Part shown: one piece after another, positions 53,101 through 62,100 of the stretch
Layout: each line of letters starts with the position of its first letter
How positions within the stretch are numbered: position 1 is the first letter of the stretch
Origin: SZUA-370 sp034003955
GTDB taxonomy: Bacteria; Spirochaetota; Spirochaetia; Treponematales; UBA12059
Direction: 5' to 3'
Length of the DNA: 64,000 nucleotides
Assembly (NCBI GenBank): GCA_034003955.1
Contig: JAVEXO010000003.1
Coordinates: 32,884 to 96,883 of the forward strand
Program-made: the position numbers and the translations under genes
Notes under the pieces: model-generated
Seen by the model: the letters and a program-made list of their open reading frames with translations, nothing else
What the model was told of the DNA's origin: nothing
Databases searched by the model: none

Positions 53101-53651
53101 ATCAACTCATAGAGGCTCGCCTCACCAGGCCTGGAACAGAGCCGGAGGCCTGGGGAACGACGCTGCGCTTACTAGAACGTCTACCTGTGTCCATAGCCTC
53201 ACGGCAACGAGCCGAAGCCTTGAACCTGGCAGATTCATTCCTGGCCTCTCCACGAGGAATTGCAGCCGCCTCGGCCCGGGACAAAAAGACCGATGCTGGT
53301 TCCATTTTCGAGATTGAATACCCATTCGTCTGGCGCCAGGGCTCCAAGCCCGACACAGGATCATCACTGCCCATAGTACTGTCGGGCAGCATAGATCTTC
53401 TCTACGGAGATGATGACGGGATGGTCGTTGTAGACTTCAAGACAGACAAGCACGCGATTCCAGAGCGTCATGCCTTCCAGCTGTCCGTCTATCGTGAGTC
53501 TGCCGAGTCTATATTTGGGATTCCAACCAGGGCCTATATACACTACCTGAGGAGTGGAACAGAGTATGAAATTACCGTATCCCCCGATATCAGCGCCTTA
53601 GGAATGACACAGATATGTCCAGTTGCTCCAAAGACTCAATTAAACGCATAG
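50115..53651 (+). CDS. addA: AddA-like UvrD helicase/nuclease
   Basis: A 1178-residue UvrD/RecB-type protein. Walker A is VSAGAGSGKTRVL (near 30), the DExx box IMVDEFQDDND, then GDEKQSIYAFRGAD, and VHMSKGLEFPVVIL (motif V/VI). The C-terminal RecB nuclease has GTLCHQLIEARL and GMVVVDFKTDKH. The start at 50115 has the family-like N-terminus and lies 3 bases after the AddB-like stop; the frame is open upstream. With AddB it should unwind and degrade DNA ends for recombination. Confidence 0.93.
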   Translation: MSVWSDMLRGLDPERQLPAVLETRSAVVSAGAGSGKTRVLAVRYLHLVKERGIPPERILCLTFTKKAAAEMSERIRGMLAACAVDDDDFLRALEAFPSSRVSTLDSFCAEVARCGCPRWGVAPDFSVDKQPEQDLLSALAIEFLLKRRKDPIAASFMAASGFEQAVTALISLASGREGLIATDRNFDIESQDAQLMSMLVDLHARLYEQLIAGISLEPGTGKGALAWRDISADFPSTPPTVSSRDELELALKDYRSITSLRVATGNSAGAQYYNTAGKLAKPLATMALLAVQALLDERRAASLSLLYDFVVEAAEARASSATLSFSDVSAIALKTLETDTVLRDWYTSRYDAIMVDEFQDDNDLQKRILYCLAERRKGRTEETGSDTHTKVGVANLEPGVLFFVGDEKQSIYAFRGADVTVFRGLSSELSGAPGGLGMHSLDINWRSEPGLIDFFNRTFSAVLPSPDDPFAKDYEARFAGLEAGPATEGVEPSVVYLESNEPDDDSMLSSGEAESWRIAELVRSLVGDGTIISAKGPDGGKVARACRYDDIAILFKSTASQNIVERYFRLLGIPYTASSTSGLFTESILGDIYAMLRLAVYPDDRMAFASVMRGPLARLSDDSLFAALSPGATGPDGLMGLDPSILTEDDRSRFIAVLDSWNGVKSLADREPLRRIIEYLWYERGLRWNVLKDPNASSFLEHFDYAWSLAVAADSRAERLVDLVAALEPRMGELDRFDETVLRESSRGVSIMTVHMSKGLEFPVVILPDVESKSRLDTRSPIASAGPLGPSVRLLNQDGEPFDPVAELLLAKKKFDRDEGEDAMDESIAETARLFYVACTRAICRLYMIGKVPRNADSKGLSFRSLFLRAWPWAGPLNQGDDDFISERPEDAPGVLSVQYVPARSRAEAAHLADAAGKSGADRARSCAAAPSRAVNERKARWSVTGAAAHLEKARQNIDTEAIRRQDIAIQSESDPHESEPIAPSLSEAEFGTLCHQLIEARLTRPGTEPEAWGTTLRLLERLPVSIASRQRAEALNLADSFLASPRGIAAASARDKKTDAGSIFEIEYPFVWRQGSKPDTGSSLPIVLSGSIDLLYGDDDGMVVVDFKTDKHAIPERHAFQLSVYRESAESIFGIPTRAYIHYLRSGTEYEITVSPDISALGMTQICPVAPKTQLNA

Positions 53652-53667
53652 ACAGAGAGGAAGCTTT

Positions 53668-53853
53668 ATGCCATACTGCCGATACGAAGAATGGCACGTG
53701 ATTCGACACCAACGAAGCGCCGCTCATCATACGCCCAGCCTTTCATCATACGGCCTATACACCCTTGAGCGTGCCGTTCTTCGTCCAGAACGCCTTCAGA
53801 ATCACACATCTCCATTGAGGCACACTGCTGGTAATCGAGAGGCGAAGTCATGA
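53668..53853 (+). CDS. Doubtful small ORF between addA and chromate transporter
   Basis: A 61-codon frame starts with an AGGAAG site and its stop overlaps the next start by 4 bases, both features of real genes. The translation (rich in His, Arg and Ser) resembles no protein and shows no codon bias like its neighbours, so it is more likely a leader. Confidence 0.2.
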   Translation: MPYCRYEEWHVIRHQRSAAHHTPSLSSYGLYTLERAVLRPERLQNHTSPLRHTAGNREAKS

Positions 53854-54410
53854 GTGATCCGGTTCCCGTACCAACACAACCTAATTTCTTTCAAATCTTC
53901 CGCTTCTTCTTTGGCATATCGGCCGTAACAATAGGCGGTGGATACGTCATGGTTCCAGTCATCCAGAGAGCGGTAGAAAAGAAAAAGTGGATCAGTGAAG
54001 ACAATTTCTACGATCTTTTTGCCACGGCACAAAGTGTCCCTGGCCCTCTTGCCCTCAATACGGCCGTCTTCGTAGGACGCCGGGTGGCAGGCATTCCTGG
54101 TTCTTTGGCAGCCTTCCTGGGCATCATACTACCTCCGTTCGTGAGCATACTCGTCTTTGCCGCCATACTCGATGTTGTAGGCCAGTGGAAATTCGTCAAG
54201 GGCTTCCTTGAAGGTGCCTTCGCGGTTGTACCAGGCCTTACCGCGGCCCTCGCCTTCAATATGGTAAAGAAACGACGCTGGACCCTTCTACGGGCCATCA
54301 TGACGCTTATTGCAGCTCTAGCCCTCATCCTGTCGGGAACATGGGCTGTTCCAGTATTCTTCTCAATCGTACTCGTCTCGTGGCTTGCAGAGAGGAAGAG
54401 TTCATGCTGA
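53850..54410 (+). CDS. Chromate transporter, first short-chain subunit
   Basis: The ChrA half-size domain is recognised by ITIGGGYVMVPVIQRAVEKK and AQSVPGPLALNTAVFVGRRV. Five or six membrane helices fit a 186-residue short-chain ChrA. Pairs of such genes form a heteromer; despite the name, export of chromate is not proven for most members. It overlaps the second subunit gene by 7 bases. Confidence 0.9.
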   Translation: MSDPVPVPTQPNFFQIFRFFFGISAVTIGGGYVMVPVIQRAVEKKKWISEDNFYDLFATAQSVPGPLALNTAVFVGRRVAGIPGSLAAFLGIILPPFVSILVFAAILDVVGQWKFVKGFLEGAFAVVPGLTAALAFNMVKKRRWTLLRAIMTLIAALALILSGTWAVPVFFSIVLVSWLAERKSSC

Positions 54411-54919
54411 AACTGGCCCTTGTCTTCCTAAAGATTGGAGCCGCCGCCTATGGAGGTGGCTGGACGGTCGTAGGAATTATTAGAACCGAGATAGTAGAGA
54501 GAGCCTGGTTATCGGCCTCGGAATTCGCAAACCTCATCGCCATTGCTCAGATAACGCCTGGGCCGGTGGCTCTCAACACGGCTACGCTTGTTGGATTCAG
54601 GCTCTACGGCTACCTGGGAGCCGTCATAGCCACGCTTTCAGTCGTTACCGTGCCGGTTACCCTCTCCCTGCTTGTTGGCAGTTTTTTTTCCAAGGCCTCA
54701 AAGAATGCCTCCCATCTTACAGAAGCACTAAAAACGGGTACCATCGGCCTCATATCCATGACCGTCTGGGCCTTCGCGCCTTCCGCCGTCTCATCCTACA
54801 TGAGCGCCGCCCTTGCCATAACGGCCTTCGTTGTATCTGCCTTTACTAAAATTAGCCCCCTGTGGGTAATACTAGGCTCGGGCTTATTGGGCGCCCTGAG
54901 CAGAACGTTTCTTGCATAA
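54404..54919 (+). CDS. Chromate transporter, second short-chain subunit
   Basis: The second ChrA half has AAYGGGWTVVGIIRTEIVER and AQITPGPVALNTATLVG, like its partner. The start is the ATG at 54404 (MLKLALVFLK), inside the previous gene. About 172 residues. Together the pair should form one transporter. Confidence 0.9.
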   Translation: MLKLALVFLKIGAAAYGGGWTVVGIIRTEIVERAWLSASEFANLIAIAQITPGPVALNTATLVGFRLYGYLGAVIATLSVVTVPVTLSLLVGSFFSKASKNASHLTEALKTGTIGLISMTVWAFAPSAVSSYMSAALAITAFVVSAFTKISPLWVILGSGLLGALSRTFLA

Positions 54920-55039
54920 ATTATCCTCCTAAATTAGTCTTGATGGCGTATACTTGAATTGTTAGTTTTTCTCTTTTGTATGTAATAAAACGCACCAGGC
55001 TGTAGCGTATACGGCAAGCACGCTCGCGGAGACGTATCG

Positions 55040-57094
55040 ATGAATAATGAACGTATCCTTATCGTAGAAGATGAAAAGATAATCGCCATAGATCTCCAGC
55101 GGCGCCTTGAGCGTTTTGGTTATTCTGTAGTTGGCATGGCGGGTGAAGGCCATGAAGCGGTTAGCCTGGCGCTGGAACTAAACCCTGACATCATTCTCAT
55201 GGACATCATGCTTGGCGGTGGCATGGACGGAGTAGAGGCCGCCAAGACCATCAAAAACGTCAAGGATATTCCTTTCATCTTCCTTACCGCCTACACAGAC
55301 GAGAAGACCCTGGAGAGAGCCAAAGAGGTTCAACCCTATGGCTACATACTCAAGCCCTTTAAGGAGCGAGAGCTCTATACGACCATAGATATAGCCTTAT
55401 ACAAACACGAAATGGCCAGCAAGCTTACACGTCAGGAGCGCCTCTTTAGCGCCATACTCCAGTCTATAAGCGACGGCATAATAGCGGTAGACATGGATCT
55501 TAACGTGCAGTTCATGAATCAGGTTGCAGAGGACTTGACAGGAGCCTGTGAACATGAAGTTCAGCACAAGAGCCTCTCTACCTTCCTCAACCTCACAGAA
55601 TCTGCCTCCAAGAGGGACATACTATCCGGGCTTGTCAGCCTGGGAGAGCGCTCAACCTTCTTTCAGGACGTCGCCCTCAAGAACAAGTCTGGTCAAACTC
55701 TCGTGCTAGACGGGTCTATAACACGTATCCACGAACAAGCCAACGCCACCGATGGCTATCTTCTTACCCTGAGAGACGTGACTGAATTGCGCAGGCTTTC
55801 AGAGACTATCAATTACCAATCGAGCCACGACAGCCTGACAGGTCTCTCCAACAGGGAAGAATTTGGCTACAAACTCGGCGAGATACTAAAAAACGTCAAG
55901 ATGATTGGCGGATCCCATTCTCTCATGGTTCTCGACATAGACAGGTTCAAGGCAATAAATGATACCTGTGGAACCCTGGCAGGCGACGAGCTCCTGCGGC
56001 AGATTGCCAGCCATGTACAGACAAACATCCAGCGCAACGATCTCTCCGCTCGCATCGGGGCCGACGAATTCGCCATCATTCTTATGAATTGCGAATCAGA
56101 GGATACCATGAACGTCGGGAGCCGCCTTCAGAGTGCCGTGCAGCGCCAGCGTTTCGAATGGATGAGTTCCGCGTTTCCTGTCACCCTGAGCATAGGCATC
56201 GTTCCCATAAACAAGGAGTCGGGAGACATCCACACGGTCCTTGCGGCGGCCGACGATTCGTGTCACATTTCAAAAGAGGAAGGCGGCAACAAGATAACCG
56301 TCTTCCACGCACAAGACAGCAAATTCAGGCGCCGTCGCGGCGATATGGAATGGATAGGCAAGATAAACAGGGCCGTAGAAGAGAATAGGTTCGTGCTGTA
56401 TTACCAGCCTATAGAAGCGCTCAACCCTAGTTCCGGCACTACTCCCAAGCTTGAGATACTCCTTCGCCTCGTCAATGAGGACGGTAGCATCTCAGGGCCT
56501 ACAGACTTCATCCCGGCCGCGGAGCGATACAATCTCATGCCGCAGATAGACCGTTGGGTGCTTGAAAACTCCATGCGTTCATTCCGCATACTCAAGGATC
56601 AGGGTTCGCCCCTGGCAGAACGCATATTCTCTGTAAACCTTTCTGGCCCCTCGCTCCTGGACGACGCACTCATAGATACAATCCTCTACTACCTCAACAA
56701 GTATTCACTATCCGCCACTGATTTCTGTTTTGAGATAACGGAAACTGCCGCCATTCAGAACCTGTCCTACGCCACACGCTTCATAAACAGGCTCAAGCTG
56801 GAGGGATTCACCTTCGCGCTTGATGACTTTGGGGCTGGATACTCCTCATTCGGATACCTACGAACCCTGCCGGTAGACTACGTAAAAATTGACGGCTCAT
56901 TCGTACAGAATGTAGACCAGAGCCTTGTTAGCCGAACAATGGTTGAATCTATAAACTCTATAGGCCACGTGATGGGTCTTAAAACCATAGCCGAGTTCGT
57001 CAAGAGTGCGGAAATACTGGATATCATTGTAGAACTGGGTGTTGATTATGGTCAGGGCTACCACTTCTCAAAGCCGGTGCCTTTATTCGAGTAA
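55040..57094 (+). CDS. REC-PAS-GGDEF-EAL response regulator
   Basis: Residues 1-120 are a receiver with Asp11, the phospho-acceptor Asp55 (ILMDIML) and the Lys of LKPF. A PAS domain covers about 131-245. The GGDEF domain (about 255-420) has RIGADEF instead of GGDEF, so cyclase activity is doubtful. The EAL domain (about 435-680) has EILLRL, SVNLSG, FEITET, DDFGAGYSSF, VKIDGS and the last Glu in TIAEFV, so phosphodiesterase activity is plausible. It should lower c-di-GMP in response to an unknown kinase. It overlaps the convergent gene by 12 bases. Confidence 0.93.
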   Translation: MNNERILIVEDEKIIAIDLQRRLERFGYSVVGMAGEGHEAVSLALELNPDIILMDIMLGGGMDGVEAAKTIKNVKDIPFIFLTAYTDEKTLERAKEVQPYGYILKPFKERELYTTIDIALYKHEMASKLTRQERLFSAILQSISDGIIAVDMDLNVQFMNQVAEDLTGACEHEVQHKSLSTFLNLTESASKRDILSGLVSLGERSTFFQDVALKNKSGQTLVLDGSITRIHEQANATDGYLLTLRDVTELRRLSETINYQSSHDSLTGLSNREEFGYKLGEILKNVKMIGGSHSLMVLDIDRFKAINDTCGTLAGDELLRQIASHVQTNIQRNDLSARIGADEFAIILMNCESEDTMNVGSRLQSAVQRQRFEWMSSAFPVTLSIGIVPINKESGDIHTVLAAADDSCHISKEEGGNKITVFHAQDSKFRRRRGDMEWIGKINRAVEENRFVLYYQPIEALNPSSGTTPKLEILLRLVNEDGSISGPTDFIPAAERYNLMPQIDRWVLENSMRSFRILKDQGSPLAERIFSVNLSGPSLLDDALIDTILYYLNKYSLSATDFCFEITETAAIQNLSYATRFINRLKLEGFTFALDDFGAGYSSFGYLRTLPVDYVKIDGSFVQNVDQSLVSRTMVESINSIGHVMGLKTIAEFVKSAEILDIIVELGVDYGQGYHFSKPVPLFE

Positions 57095-58159
57095 GCCCCT
57101 GAGAACGGCCCAGTCTTCGCTTACCAAGGCTATATCGTCTTCGAAACGGGCCAGGTCTGCAAGACTCTTGACAGGTGACAGCTCCTCTGGCCTTGCCACG
57201 GCAAGGAGCCGAGCCTGGCCCGCCTCCGCCATCTTGGCATCTACGTTGTCCAGGGCAAATTCTCCGCCATGAGGGTCGTCGCCGGCTGATACGTTTCCAG
57301 GGATGTCATAGCCACCTTGTAGCGACCAGTGATCGTCACGTATAGCCTCTATGGCTTCAAGCAGAGCCTTGGATCTGTATACACGAACGCCGACGTTGGT
57401 GTAGCCGTGACCAGAGCTGCTACCATGGGAGACAAGAGGAGAGCCGCCCTGTAGCTTGGCATGGCCAAAGTGTCGAGGCAAACCTTGCTCATCAATATCT
57501 ATTGGATACGCGGGACTCTCGACATAGGCGGCAGGCATCAAGAGGCCGGGAGCCTGGTCGCCAAGATAGGATACGAGTGCGTCAAGGACCGCCAGAGACG
57601 AGAAGGCCGTAAGCGGGCTAGAGGCGTCGCCTCCAAAATTGACAATGACGTACTCGGCCCTGGACCAGAGGGCACGGGTCTGCCAGGCGGCGTCACCATG
57701 ACCGCGAGGCTTGCCTCCAGGGGCATCCTGGGTCGCGAATGTCCAGGTTCCCAGGGGATACGACAGGGGGCGGAGTATGCTGTCTTCTATGTCTCTCTCC
57801 CAGCCTCGCACTACAATGACATGCCTTCCCAGGTCTCTGACTGCTCCCAACGCATAGGCGGCTATCGGTATGGATTCAGGGCCTATGCCCATCCTGTTGG
57901 CTACGCCATACAGGCCTCTTGGGGCGGCCGGATCGGCTGTCGTGTGGCCTGCCGCCTTGGCTTCCATGATTGATGACACCCAGCGAGAACCAGAGCCGGC
58001 GAGCATGGTCATACAGATGGTACGCCTGGCTAGATCTGCCAGCAGCTCCCTTGGAGTGCTAAAGCCCGATTCGGCTGAGGCCAAGGCAGGCATGACATGG
58101 CGCATGGGAAAGCCCTCGAGGAGAGCCACTGTGGTCAGTTCGTCGAGTCTGCTCATCAT
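57083..58159 (-). CDS. Nucleotidyltransferase-like protein
   Basis: The N-terminal MLAGSGSRWVSSIMEAK resembles the glycine-rich nucleotide loop (LAGGxGTR) of NTP-transferases, followed by KPRGHGDAAWQ and IVNFGGDASSP with the metal-binding Asp. The 358-residue layout suggests a sugar-1-phosphate nucleotidyltransferase-like fold, but several motif residues differ, so the activity is uncertain. It starts 6 bases after the stop of a DUF2156 gene and is probably cotranscribed with it. Confidence 0.65.
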   Translation of the reverse strand: MMSRLDELTTVALLEGFPMRHVMPALASAESGFSTPRELLADLARRTICMTMLAGSGSRWVSSIMEAKAAGHTTADPAAPRGLYGVANRMGIGPESIPIAAYALGAVRDLGRHVIVVRGWERDIEDSILRPLSYPLGTWTFATQDAPGGKPRGHGDAAWQTRALWSRAEYVIVNFGGDASSPLTAFSSLAVLDALVSYLGDQAPGLLMPAAYVESPAYPIDIDEQGLPRHFGHAKLQGGSPLVSHGSSSGHGYTNVGVRVYRSKALLEAIEAIRDDHWSLQGGYDIPGNVSAGDDPHGGEFALDNVDAKMAEAGQARLLAVARPEELSPVKSLADLARFEDDIALVSEDWAVLRGLLE

Positions 58160-58164
58160 GGCCT

Positions 58165-59052
58165 TTAGTAAATTCCCTGCGATCGAGGCATCACCCTGAA
58201 TTTTCTAACGAAACCAGAGGGCCTATAGGTCATCTTGGCCTGTCTTAAACCTTCGTCTCCTAGATCCTGCTCTCTGTTGAGGAACTTAACATACGGTGGC
58301 AAGGCCTGGGCAAAGGCCTGGTTTATGAACTGATAGATACCCTTGTACTGCCCTATGGCCTTCTCGAAGTGAACCGCGAACATACGAGCCTTGGCTATGG
58401 GCTCTCCAAGAGCATACCCTACGGGTTTGCCATCCACATAATACACGGCGCCGCGCATACCCAGCACCTCGTACTGTTCTAGTGCCTCCTTGGCGGCGGC
58501 ATAGTCGCCATCCAGGCCCTTCTCTACACGCCAGGCATCAAGCACCAACAAGGCATCGGAAACATTGGAGGATTCAAGCGTCTTCTGTTCGTACGAATAC
58601 GAGTTTATGAAGGCATTCACCAGATTGCGTTTCTTGTGGTAGGTCTTGCCAGACAGTTCTGCCAGATCCTTGCGATCATAGAGGTAGTCAAAGTTATCCC
58701 TGTCCTCATGAACGTCGTATCCAGCCTTCTCGAGCCGTATACGCTCTGCCTTGCACTGCGTCTCTGTCATGTTTTTAAGGTAGCTATGATCCTCAAAAAG
58801 CTCCTTGAGTGTAGAATCCGGAGGAACACAACACGGTGCGAAGAAGAAACGCTCTCCGTGTTTCTCCCCCGAGATGATGAAGGTCGAACCTGTCAGGTGA
58901 GAAACGCGGTATTTATACGTATCCCTGAACAGGTATATCCCGGAGAATGTAAACTCCGAGACACCATCGGCCAGCATGTTGAGGGCCGGGTATAGATCAG
59001 CGCGCATATCGAGGCTTACCGGCTCGAACTCGGGATATTCTGGTATTGGCAT
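58165..59052 (-). CDS. DUF2156 (acyltransferase-like) protein
   Basis: The 295-residue protein is of the DUF2156 family, related to the C-terminal domain of MprF and to GNAT-like aminoacyl transferases: FDYLYDRKDLAELSGKTYHK, then KRNLVNAFINSY, VYYVDGKPVGYALGE and FLNREQDLGDEGLRQAKMTY. No membrane domain is present, so the substrate is probably soluble or lipid headgroup. It precedes the nucleotidyltransferase-like gene in the same operon. Confidence 0.87.
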   Translation of the reverse strand: MPIPEYPEFEPVSLDMRADLYPALNMLADGVSEFTFSGIYLFRDTYKYRVSHLTGSTFIISGEKHGERFFFAPCCVPPDSTLKELFEDHSYLKNMTETQCKAERIRLEKAGYDVHEDRDNFDYLYDRKDLAELSGKTYHKKRNLVNAFINSYSYEQKTLESSNVSDALLVLDAWRVEKGLDGDYAAAKEALEQYEVLGMRGAVYYVDGKPVGYALGEPIAKARMFAVHFEKAIGQYKGIYQFINQAFAQALPPYVKFLNREQDLGDEGLRQAKMTYRPSGFVRKFRVMPRSQGIY

Positions 59053-59092
59053 ACTGATACTATATATATGTTCTTACATAGAATCAAGAAAA

Positions 59093-59116
59093 GGCCCGGG
59101 ACCTTAGTCCCGGGCC
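59093..59116 (-). terminator. Terminator after the giant repeat protein
   Basis: GGCCCGGGAC and GTCCCGGGCC with loop TAAG are followed by TTTTCTT on the minus strand, 36 bases after the stop of the 1370-residue gene. Confidence 0.9.
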
Positions 59117-59152
59117 TCGTTATTGCATTACAACAAGGCTTAGCTTTGTCCG

Positions 59153-62100
59153 CTAGTCCTTTATCAAGATGAACTCGACGCGTCTGTTCTTCCAGCGATT
59201 CTCACCGTCGGTAAAGGCTACGACAGGCTCACTAGAGCCAAGACCCCGAACCGAAAGCCGCCTCGGGTCGACGCCATATTCTATAAGCTTCTGCATCACG
59301 AGAGCGGCCCTGTTTTCTGAAAGCGGCAGCAACTCGCTTGTTTCTTCCTTGGTGGCGGCGGCTTGGCTTGCCCCGGTCATCTTTGCTACCGAGTTGGCGT
59401 GCCCCTCTACACGTATCTTGTAGTCCTTGAAACGGTTGAGTATCTCGGCGATCCTCTTGAGCACCATGGCGTTCCTTTCCAGCTTCTCCTCAGACAGATC
59501 GACGAAGTCTGCAAAGTTGGCCCTAAACACTATGGACGGCACCTTTATCTTAAGCCTGTCACCGTCTCGTATGACGAGCACATCTACTGCTATGAGTCCT
59601 TCTGAGACCGTGGTGTTGCCAAGCGCATCCACGATGGTCAGGCGGTATGGATAGTCGGTGGCGGCCTCGACCAGTTCACCCTTCTGCGAGCGACCATCCC
59701 ATACCAGGCGTTCGGCCGGTTTGCCGCGGCCACTCCAGGTGAAGAACACACGCTCCGCACGCTTTGCGCTGGCGCTCTCTGAAACTGCAACCTCTATTAT
59801 CTCGAAGCGCCATGCATCTATGTCGCTTGCGTCTGCCACTGCCAGCGAAATCTTCAGTTCATCATCCACGCCGTCATTATCGGGGCTGAAGTATTTGGGG
59901 GCTATGGTAAGCGCAACCTTTGGACCATCTATGTCCAGGGTAAAAGCCGCACTACGCGACTCTGCACGGTCGCCCTTCTGGTAGTCTACCGTGAAGACAG
60001 CCTGATAGGTGGACTGCACTATGGTGCCTGCGTCTGACTTGCCGTCCCATGACTGCTTTGATGGCAGCGTGGCGGCCTTGCCCGAGAATGTCTTCCTGGC
60101 TACTCCCGTTTGATCGACCATGGCCAGACTCCAGGAATCTATACCCTCCCTGAGCTTAACCACCAGGCCGAATGCTATGTCATCGAAGGCACCATTACCG
60201 TCAGGAGAGAAACCCGTTGCACTGGCCGTAACGAAGACCTGGGTCTGCCTCTTGTCCACGACTATACGGTCAAGCGATTGCTCGGCCTTGTTGCCTGCCG
60301 CGTCTACTGATGTAACGACGTAGCGATAGGTACCATCAGACACCTTGTTGCCCTGTGTGTCTGAACCGTCCCACTGGAAGTCACTCGCCTGATCCTTCCA
60401 GGTCCATGAACGCACTGTCTTGGCGGCAGCATCGATGATGCGGCCTTCCCAGGTGTCGCCTGGAACGGATTCCTGGTTAAAGCGCACGACATCCTTGCGA
60501 CCATCACCGTCCGGGCTAAACAGGGTGTCGCTGGCCGATAGCCGTATGCTTGGGGCCACCGTATCCAGGGTCATCTCGACAGAGCGAGCAGATTCAGTCT
60601 CGGATGTGACAAACTTTACATCGAGCAAGGCACGGTAGTTGCCATCGGCGGCTATGGATCCAGAGTCATTCTTGCCATCCCAAACCAGCTTGGCGGGCAA
60701 GGCTCCGGTACCGGAAAAGCCACGAACCTTAAGCTCTGACGCATTGATGATAGACAGGCTCCATGAAAGGATGCTCGTCGCCGCCTGGCTTTCTGGCAAG
60801 AGCGTCAGAGAATCTTCCACGCCATCGGCATTGGGGCTGAAGGCCCTCTTGTCCAGGGCTAGGCGTACGGCCTTCTTGCCTGTATCGACTAGAAGCGCAG
60901 ATGAGACAGCCTCACCGGCATTCCCGGCCTTGTCCATGGCCGAAAGCCTATATGTATAGGAACCGTCAGGCACGACCTTGCCGGCATCATCGGAGCCGTC
61001 CCAGCTTATGCTGGCATCGGGAACGCCTATGAACGACCAGGTCTTTACAGCCTTAGCGGCCTTGTCGAGGATCTCACCGGTCCAGCGGTCTTCCTCGGAG
61101 CCTGTCTGTTTGACGGTTATTACCGTGTTGGTTTCAGCAAGAGGATTGAAGGCAGCCCTGTCTATGGCAACGCTGGCCTTGGGTGCGCTTGTGTCAATTA
61201 TAAAGGTTGGTGAAAAGGCTATAGGCTTGTGACCATTGACGTAGGTCACCGAAAGCCTCGTGCGATACGAGCCCTCCTTAAGAACCGCGCCGGATCCATC
61301 CTTGCCGTTGAATTGGTAGCGTGAAGCCAATGAATCGGCCCCGGTACCGGATACCGACCAACGTTCTGCGTCTGATGAGTCGAGGACGGTCAGCTTCCAG
61401 GTAGACATGCCGCTACGAACCGGCACGTTAGGGCTTAGGCTCAGAATATCCTTGACCCCATCGCCATTGGGGCTGAATGCGGCCTGGTCTATAGACACAC
61501 TGACCGGCGGCTGCTGTGTGTTGACTATTATGTTCTCAACCTTTGATGAGCCTGCATTGCCTGCCCGATCGGTAGCGCTTATGTGGTAGGCGTATACACC
61601 ATCGGGGACAATCTGGCCCCCGTCATTCTTGCCGTCCCATACCTGCTCTGAAGGCGCCGCTGCCTTGGTCATCCAGGTTCTAAGCACGCTGGCGCCGGCA
61701 TCGAGCACTTCGGCCTTCCAGGCATCCTCTATAGAGCCTGTCTGTGTTATGACGAATACGTCCTTGTTGCCGTCTCCGTCTGGACTGAAGATCTGGGCGT
61801 CGCCACCTGAGGGACCCTGAGCCGTAACGCTGGGATGGACCGTATCTACTACAACAGGCCATCGTTCTGTAAGCGCCACATTGCCGTTGTCATCAAGCGC
61901 TTCAACGCTTATGTAATAGCGGCCATCGGGTGCTGCCGAGCCTTGGTCACTCAAACCGTTCCATACAAGCTCGAGGGGAACATCTACGCCTTTCTTGACA
62001 TACAGAAGCCTGCCTATGAGACCCTTGAGGTCCTGGTTTTCTGGCCTTGACTCCTTGTTGTCTATTGCCTTTATGATGTCTCCGGCTTCATTAAATACCT

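Noticed and set aside
53668..53853. A 61-codon gene between addA and the chromate transporter
   Set aside because: Listed only with low confidence: the translation is unlike any protein although start and stop signals look plausible.
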